From the NCBI GenBank assembly GCA_945971355.1, contig CAMFPD010000076.1:1-9481 (forward strand): a stretch of 9,481 nt of DNA. The letters run 5' to 3'. The notes beneath the pieces are model-generated. The model saw nothing but the letters and a program-made list of their open reading frames with translations, ran no database searches and was not told where the DNA came from. The DNA is from an uncultured Lachnobacterium sp. (GTDB taxonomy: Bacteria > Bacillota > Clostridia > Lachnospirales > Lachnospiraceae). This document shows positions 4,851-9,481 of the stretch, piece by piece. Within the stretch, counting starts at the first letter, position 1, and every line of letters starts with the position of its first letter. Both the position numbers and the translations under genes were made by a program.

Positions 4851-7262
4851 ATGGAGAAAAAGCAATATTCTCTTTTTGATTTACTAGACAAAGAACTAGT
4901 TAAAAAAGCCCAGGATAACATGAATCAGAACGGGGCGGGAAAGAAAATTTTATATGATGTAAATGACTTCGACCTAATGGATTTGGAGAAAAGCAATTAT
5001 GTTGCTATATGGGTAGAGGGAAGGATTGTCGGATACATAGCTGAGGATGGAGAACCAGGTGATAGTGATGTATCAAAGGCTGTTTTGGAGAATTCAGCTA
5101 AAATTCTGGAGTGTGTCTGTGAAAACAACCTCAAAATGAAACGACTTAATGATGAGCTTCAGCGCACATCAGAATTGAAGTCAAATTTTCTGGCTAATAT
5201 GAGTCATGAAATCAGAACACCAATGAATGCTGTTATCGGTTTGGCAGAGATGGCCTTAAGAGAAGATCTTTCTCCTGTGACAGAGGGGTATATACGCCAG
5301 ATTAAGTCATCGGGACAATCGCTTTTAACTATTATAAATGATATTCTTGATTTCTCAAAAATTGAATCTGGAAAGCTGGATATCATATATTCTGAGTATG
5401 ATGCCATGCAGATGATTAGCGATGTGGGGCATATGATTATGAGTAGAATCGGTAAGAAGGATATTGAGCTTATTATCGATGTGAACCCTAAGCTTCCTAA
5501 AATGCTTGTGGGAGATTGCGTCAGAATAAAGCAGATTCTTATTAATCTGGCCACAAATGCTGTGAAGTTCACTGACAGTGGAAAGGTTACAATCTGGATA
5601 GACTTTTTCAAAAAATCTGATTTTGAGATTACTCTTTTAGGTTCAGTAGAAGATACTGGAATTGGAATTAGAGAGGAAGATATCGGCAAGCTATTTGATT
5701 CATTTACCCAGCTTGAAAGCAGGAAGAATAGAAGTGTGGAGGGAACAGGTCTTGGACTTGCAATCACAAAGAACCTGGTGTCTCTCATGAATGGAACTAT
5801 TCTTGTTGAAAGTAAATATGGCGAGGGCTCTAAGTTTGCATTCCAGATTCCACAGAGAATTGCAACTTCAAGTCCCTGTGTAGAGATAAACACAGAGACA
5901 ATTTCTAAAGTTGGTATTCTTGTGAACAACATGTATATAAGGGAAGCGTTAAAACGAGACCTTACCAGACTGATGGTAGAATTTTATGATTTTGATGCAA
6001 AGGGAAAAATGGATTATGATTATGTATTTTTGGAGAAGGAATTATATTCCGATGAAATAAAAGACCTTGCAAAAGATAATCCACAGACTATATTTGTAAT
6101 CATTACAGGATATTATGATGCGATAGATTCTGACCTGGAAAATGTTGTCCTTGCCAGAAAACCTGTATATGTAAATAAAATAAGTGCTATTCTGAAACAC
6201 GAAGACCCAAATGCTGTAAATTATGCACCTGATAGCAACTATATTGATTTCTGTGCACCAGATGCCAAGATTCTTTTGGTGGATGATAATGAGATTAATC
6301 TTACAGTGGTTGAGGGACTTTTGGAGCCTCTAAAGATGCAAATTGACACGGCAACTCATGGCAGACAGGCACTTGAGATGATAAAGCAAAAGAAATACGA
6401 TTTGATTTTTATGGATCACATGATGCCTGAAATGGATGGTGTTGACGTCACTCGAATAATCAGAAAGGATTATCCTGAGTATGATAATGTTCCGATCATA
6501 GCGTTGACTGCAAATGCAATGGAAGAGTCAAAGACGATGTTTTTGGTGGAAGGAATGAATGATTTCATAAGTAAGCCGGTGGAACTAAGACTTCTTGTGG
6601 CCTGCATAAAGAGATGGCTGCCAAAGGAGATGCAAAAGCATTTTGTGGAAGATAAGAAGGAAAAGAGCCAGCATACAGTAGGCTATCCAGTTATTGGCGA
6701 CTTGAATGTGATAGAAGCTGTCAGATTGTTGGGCAGTGAGAAGATGTTCTGGAAAGTGGCAGAGGATTACTGTAAGGACATAGATCACAGGAGTAAAATT
6801 ATTAGAGGTTATTTAGAGCAAAAGAACTGGGATATGTATACTATAGAGGTACATTCCTTAAAGAGCACATCAAAGCAGATTGGAGCTATGAGATTGTCGG
6901 AAATGGCTGCGGAACTGGAGAAGGCAGGGAAGAATAACGACATTCAGAAGATTATGGATACTACAGATGCACTGCTGGAGGTTTATGAATCCTATAAGGA
7001 GATTTTACAACCGTATTTTCATAAGGAGGAAATATCACAGCATAATGGAGCTCTGTTAGAAGGTGATATGAGAGAAGAGTGCCTTGGAAAACTTCAGATA
7101 GCTGCTGCAAATCTTGATTTTGATGCAATTGAACAGATTATTGGAGAGATGGATAATTATTCATATTCAGATGAGGATAAGGAGAAGTATGAAGCGTTGA
7201 AGATAGCTTTTGATAATGTAGATTTTGCTGCTATCAATACACTGTTGAAGGACTGGGAATAA
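4851..7262 (+). CDS. soluble hybrid histidine kinase: N-terminal sensor, HisKA, HATPase, pseudo-receiver, receiver, Hpt
   Basis: An 803-residue protein with no transmembrane segment, so it probably senses a cytoplasmic cue. Residues 1-100 form a short sensor-like region, then a helix leads into HisKA with SHEIRTPMN (H119). The ATPase domain shows the N box NLATNA (N236), DTGIGI (268-273) and GTGLGL (298-303). Residues about 353-450 look like a degenerate receiver, with N359-N360 in place of the acidic pair and E395 in place of the phospho-Asp. A complete receiver follows: D478-D479, D522 in MDHMMPEMDG, T553 and K575. The Hpt domain has HSLKSTSKQIG with H668. A charged helical tail of about 60 residues, containing a repeated motif, ends the protein. 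The chain His119-Asp522-His668 could feed D194 of the adjacent response regulator. An AAGGGG ribosome site supports the ATG. Confidence 0.93.
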   Translation: MEKKQYSLFDLLDKELVKKAQDNMNQNGAGKKILYDVNDFDLMDLEKSNYVAIWVEGRIVGYIAEDGEPGDSDVSKAVLENSAKILECVCENNLKMKRLNDELQRTSELKSNFLANMSHEIRTPMNAVIGLAEMALREDLSPVTEGYIRQIKSSGQSLLTIINDILDFSKIESGKLDIIYSEYDAMQMISDVGHMIMSRIGKKDIELIIDVNPKLPKMLVGDCVRIKQILINLATNAVKFTDSGKVTIWIDFFKKSDFEITLLGSVEDTGIGIREEDIGKLFDSFTQLESRKNRSVEGTGLGLAITKNLVSLMNGTILVESKYGEGSKFAFQIPQRIATSSPCVEINTETISKVGILVNNMYIREALKRDLTRLMVEFYDFDAKGKMDYDYVFLEKELYSDEIKDLAKDNPQTIFVIITGYYDAIDSDLENVVLARKPVYVNKISAILKHEDPNAVNYAPDSNYIDFCAPDAKILLVDDNEINLTVVEGLLEPLKMQIDTATHGRQALEMIKQKKYDLIFMDHMMPEMDGVDVTRIIRKDYPEYDNVPIIALTANAMEESKTMFLVEGMNDFISKPVELRLLVACIKRWLPKEMQKHFVEDKKEKSQHTVGYPVIGDLNVIEAVRLLGSEKMFWKVAEDYCKDIDHRSKIIRGYLEQKNWDMYTIEVHSLKSTSKQIGAMRLSEMAAELEKAGKNNDIQKIMDTTDALLEVYESYKEILQPYFHKEEISQHNGALLEGDMREECLGKLQIAAANLDFDAIEQIIGEMDNYSYSDEDKEKYEALKIAFDNVDFAAINTLLKDWE

Positions 7263-7298
7263 AATTTGTGGAAAATTTCATGGAAAAAATTTGAAAAA

Positions 7299-7335
7299 AC
7301 TATAGAAATTATCTTTGATGAGTAGTACTATAGAA
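7299..7335 (+). repeat. 9-bp direct repeat ACTATAGAA upstream of the zinc-ribbon gene
   Basis: ACTATAGAA occurs at 7299-7307 and again at 7327-7335, 28 bp apart start to start, followed by the palindrome AACTAGTT (7334-7341). The spacing is close to three helical turns, as for paired operator sites. A weak promoter could lie here (TTGAAA 7291-7296, 17 bases, TTTGAT 7314-7319). The 101-base gap 7263-7363 shows no clear terminator. A regulatory role is inferred only. Confidence 0.35.
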
Positions 7336-7350
7336 CTAGTTGATTCAAGT

Positions 7351-7357
7351 AAAGGGG
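7351..7357 (+). promoter_or_regulatory. ribosome binding site that fixes the start at 7364
   Basis: AAAGGGG lies 6 bases before the ATG at 7364. The upstream TTG at 7340 in the same frame has no such site, so the 8 extra residues it would add are rejected. Confidence 0.65.
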
Positions 7358-7363
7358 CAGCAT

Positions 7364-7771
7364 ATGGAGCAAAAAGAACTATTTGATTCGGGAATTAAAA
7401 AGTGCACTAGCTGCAATTGTGTTTTACCAGAGGGATTTGTGGGGGACTTGTGTCCCAGATGTGAAGAATCTGAATTGTTTGCAGAGGTTAAGGAATATAT
7501 CCGTAAAAATAATGTGACAGAGTGGGATGTGGCAGAGAAATTTCACATTTCCAGAAGAAAAGTGCGAAATTGGATATCACAGGGACGTATTGAGTACAGG
7601 CTTGATGGTGAAGAACATTTTGGCAAGATGTATGAGAGGTGCGAGTTATGTGGAAATCCTATTCCCTTTGGTGAGGTATGTCCGAATTGTGCCAAGTCCT
7701 TTAGGGGACATGCTGTGGCGAAGAAGACGGACGGGGATGGCAAGGACATGATGTGGTACAACAGTCATTAA
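7364..7771 (+). CDS. double zinc-ribbon protein with central helix-turn-helix, YvyF-like architecture
   Basis: A 135-residue protein with two four-cysteine knuckles flanking a DNA-binding-like core. The first has C14-x2-C17 and C30-P-R-C33; the second has C93-E-L-C96 and C106-P-N-C109. Between them, about residues 38-80 form a helix-turn-helix reminiscent of MerR or excisionase folds, with VAEKFHISRRKVRNWISQGRI as the recognition region. The order CxxC, helical middle, CxxC resembles the flagellar-operon protein family that includes Bacillus YvyF, but no flagellar gene is nearby, so this is a likeness rather than an assignment. A role in transcription control or as a zinc-dependent adaptor is plausible. 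It ends 17 bases before the likely larE start, so the two are probably co-transcribed, and the direct repeats upstream could be its own operator. Confidence 0.75.
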   Translation: MEQKELFDSGIKKCTSCNCVLPEGFVGDLCPRCEESELFAEVKEYIRKNNVTEWDVAEKFHISRRKVRNWISQGRIEYRLDGEEHFGKMYERCELCGNPIPFGEVCPNCAKSFRGHAVAKKTDGDGKDMMWYNSH

Positions 7772-7788
7772 TAGGTAGAGAGAATTGT

Positions 7789-8604
7789 ATGATAACTATA
7801 GAGCAGGAACAAAAACTTGAGGCGCTTAAACAATATTTAAAAGAACTTAAATCAGTTGCAGTAGCGTTTTCCAGTGGAGTGGATTCAACCTTTTTGCTTA
7901 AGGTTGCAGAGGATACTTTAGGAGAAAATGTAATAGCATTAACTGCCAAGTCTTGTTCTTTTCCAAAAAGAGAGCTGGAAGAGGCTCTCTTTTTTTGTGA
8001 GAGAGAAGGAATTAGGCATATAGTATGTGAAACTAATGAACTGGAAATAGAAGGTTTTGCAGATAATCCACCCAACAGATGCTATATATGCAAAAAAGCA
8101 TTGTTTCAGAATTTTATCAAAACAGCCAATGAAAACGGAATAGAGAATGTTGTAGAAGGTTCAAATGTTGATGATGAGGGGGATTACCGACCTGGTCTTA
8201 AGGCAGTGGCAGAGCTTGGAATAATAAGTCCTCTCCGTCAGTGCAATTTGACAAAGGCTGATATTAGAGCATTGTCTAAGCATTTAGGCTTATATACTTG
8301 GGAAAAGCCTTCTTATGCTTGCCTTTCCTCAAGGTTTGTTTATGGGGAAAAAATTACAAGAGAAAAACTTGAAATGGTTGATAAGGGTGAACAGCTTCTG
8401 CTTGATATGGGATTTCATCAAGTCAGAGTCCGAATGCATGGGATGATGGCGCGAATTGAAATAGACTTTTCGGAGCTTGGAAGGATTGTGGAGGAGCCCA
8501 TTAGAAAAAAGATTTATGATGAATTTAAGAGTTATGGTTTTGCTTATGTTTCATTGGACTTGATGGGATACAGGCTAGGTAGCATGAATGAAACCTTGCA
8601 GTAG
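7789..8604 (+). CDS. larE: LarE-type ATP-dependent sacrificial sulfur transferase
   Basis: A 271-residue cytosolic enzyme of the PP-loop ATP pyrophosphatase superfamily. The loop AFSSGVDSTFL (SSGVDS at 28-33) binds ATP. NRCYICKKALF supplies C98 and C101, and YACLSSRF supplies C178, which matches the sulfur-donor cysteine region of LarE (Lactobacillus C176). In the family, LarE adenylates the carboxylates of the pyridinium biscarboxylic acid mononucleotide and donates sulfur to build the nickel-pincer cofactor of lactate racemase and related LarA enzymes. Three cysteines raise the possibility of a cluster-bearing catalytic variant, which I cannot decide here. The longest frame begins at GTG 7753 and overlaps the previous gene. 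ATG 7789 fits family length (about 270-276) and has an AGGTAGAG stretch ahead of it. LarB, LarC and LarA are not in the window. Confidence 0.88.
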   Translation: MITIEQEQKLEALKQYLKELKSVAVAFSSGVDSTFLLKVAEDTLGENVIALTAKSCSFPKRELEEALFFCEREGIRHIVCETNELEIEGFADNPPNRCYICKKALFQNFIKTANENGIENVVEGSNVDDEGDYRPGLKAVAELGIISPLRQCNLTKADIRALSKHLGLYTWEKPSYACLSSRFVYGEKITREKLEMVDKGEQLLLDMGFHQVRVRMHGMMARIEIDFSELGRIVEEPIRKKIYDEFKSYGFAYVSLDLMGYRLGSMNETLQ

Positions 8605-8610
8605 ACCTAA

Positions 8611-9240
8611 TTATGTTATGATAACTTGAACAAAGAAGGACGAGTCTTCTTCATAAAACTCTATCATTCCATCAATTGAACTAACTAATTCACGTATATT
8701 ATTAATACCGAAACCGTGTTGAATAGCATCAACTTTTGTCGTTGTAAGGGAAGGATTGTTCTTGAGTATAGAATCACTTATATAATTTTCTAAGATGATA
8801 TTTATACTATCAATATCCTGAATAAGACTCAAATTGATGTTTCGAAAATTTTTAGGTTCCTTTCGTTCGTGTTCAATTGCATTATCGATTAAATTGGATA
8901 ATGCTACCATTAACTTAAGATTAGTATATTCTGGAGAGATAATGATTTTGCAATGAAAAGCAATATCAGACTCTTTTGCAATTTTTGCTTTATTGAATAT
9001 TAGGATATTGAATGCTGTATTGGAGCAATATGCTAATGGTTCAATTAAAGAAGGCAGAGATAATGTTTCTTTAATATCACAAATAACATCATCAATATTA
9101 TGGTGTTCTAGTAATGCGTTGTAAGCTAAGAGTTTATTTTTTATATCATGTCGTAATGCCCTTACTTCAGTGTTGGTTTTTTTACTATTTTTAATATATT
9201 CTCCCATATTGTCTAATTGCATTTTAATAGCAATGCTATC
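8611..9240 (-). pseudogene. truncated AgrC-like GHKL sensor histidine kinase, cytoplasmic part only
   Basis: The minus strand encodes the catalytic half of a GHKL-type kinase (AgrC/VirS/ComD class), which normally sits behind a polytopic membrane sensor and answers peptide signals with a LytTR regulator. Kinase-like sequence starts near IAIKMQLDN and continues with LRHDIKNKL (phospho-acceptor His encoded at 9148-9150), the N box SNLIDNAIEH and the G box HGFGINNI, ending with the stop at 8611-8613. All catalytic motifs appear intact. The open frame runs on to an ATG at 9304-9306, but the extra residues are the reverse complement of an IS1182 transposase and not kinase sequence. The transmembrane sensor is absent and no LytTR partner is present. 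It is convergent with larE, with 6 bases between the stops. Probably non-functional or, at most, a soluble remnant. Confidence 0.82.
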
Positions 9241-9481
9241 GAGGCTGTCAAAACTGGGGAAGCTCATGGGAAGAAACCTCTGAAAGAAAAGAATGACAAA
9301 GACCATGATGATAACGATGGTACACCATCAGCTGGAGGTGACCCAAAAGAATTCACAGATGACATTCCAAAAGAAACTAAAACAATAAAGTGTAGCACTA
9401 CCGATCCTGAAAGTGGATGGTTCCGTAAAGGGGAACACAAGAATGTATTTGCCTACGCAATAGAAACTGCATGTGATAAAA
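9235..9481 (+). mobile_element. IS1182-family transposase fragment, 5'-truncated and running off the window
   Basis: The plus strand is open from about 9217 to the window end. It encodes EAVKTGEAHGKKPL, a highly charged Lys/Asp/Glu-rich linker, then IKCSTTDPESGWF and RKGEHKNVFAYAIETACDK. The STTDPESG and KGEHK...FAY...TACDK block is characteristic of the central part of IS1182-family DDE transposases, which are about 450-550 residues long. Roughly the first 200 residues, the start codon and the left inverted repeat are missing: an in-frame stop lies at 9214-9216 and upstream bases belong to the GHKL kinase. The fragment boundary at about 9226-9245 is approximate. The 3' part may be complete beyond the window. 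Confidence 0.85.

Noticed and set aside
5204..5932. A 242-codon open frame on the minus strand opposite the hybrid kinase
   Set aside because: It lies entirely opposite the kinase and ATPase domains, whose plus-strand motifs are unmistakable; its translation shows no family features.
7263..7300. Repeated AAATTT/GGAAAA runs after the kinase stop as a terminator
   Set aside because: No stable stem with a following T tract can be drawn; the region is simply A/T-rich.
7701..8075. A minus-strand frame spanning the zinc-ribbon/larE boundary
   Set aside because: It covers the ends of two well-supported plus-strand genes and its Ser-rich translation looks like a shadow.
9241..9306. N-terminal residues of the minus-strand kinase frame, a hydrophobic stretch that could pass for a membrane segment
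   Set aside because: The complementary strand encodes recognisable IS1182 transposase in frame with the downstream STTDPESG block, so the hydrophobic stretch is antisense of a charged linker.

Overview
The window looks like a chromosomal segment of a low-to-moderate GC Firmicute, most likely a clostridial Lachnospiraceae-type gut or rumen bacterium (Butyrivibrio/Roseburia/Eubacterium-like). This rests on strong AGGAGG-type ribosome sites, AT-rich intergenic regions with sigma-A promoters, long soluble multi-domain signalling proteins and protein style. The taxon is inference only.

Layout: (1) 110-2338, a membrane-anchored c-di-GMP phosphodiesterase with an extracellular Cache-like sensor, a degenerate GGDEF and an apparently intact EAL domain. 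It has its own promoter (43-71) and a weak terminator. (2) 2521-3263, three small predicted membrane proteins of 129, 48 and 42 residues that I do not recognise. They appear to form an operon that ends at hairpins near 3296-3332. (3) 3452-7262, a signalling operon behind a very good promoter (3387-3415): a histidine-phosphatase-superfamily enzyme, a two-domain response regulator (pseudo-receiver plus receiver, no output domain), and a soluble hybrid histidine kinase (kinase, pseudo-receiver, receiver, Hpt). (4) 7364-8604, a small protein with two zinc-ribbon-like motifs flanking a helix-turn-helix, followed by a LarE-type sulfur transferase for the nickel-pincer nucleotide cofactor. (5) 8611-9481, a broken region: the cytoplasmic part of an AgrC-like GHKL histidine kinase on the minus strand, missing its membrane sensor, abuts an IS1182-family transposase on the plus strand that lacks its N-terminus and runs off the window.

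How the genes may work together: the most coherent unit is 3452-7262. It has every part of a His-Asp-His-Asp phosphorelay except a DNA-binding or enzymatic output, and it is co-transcribed with a phosphatase of the superfamily that contains the phosphohistidine phosphatase SixA. The small-membrane-protein operon is the least explained part. The right end shows an insertion-sequence-associated rearrangement.

Four starts were moved from the longest open frame to better-supported codons: 110, 4053, 7364 and 7789. No tRNA, rRNA or CRISPR array was seen, and no gene-free stretch exceeds 300 bases.
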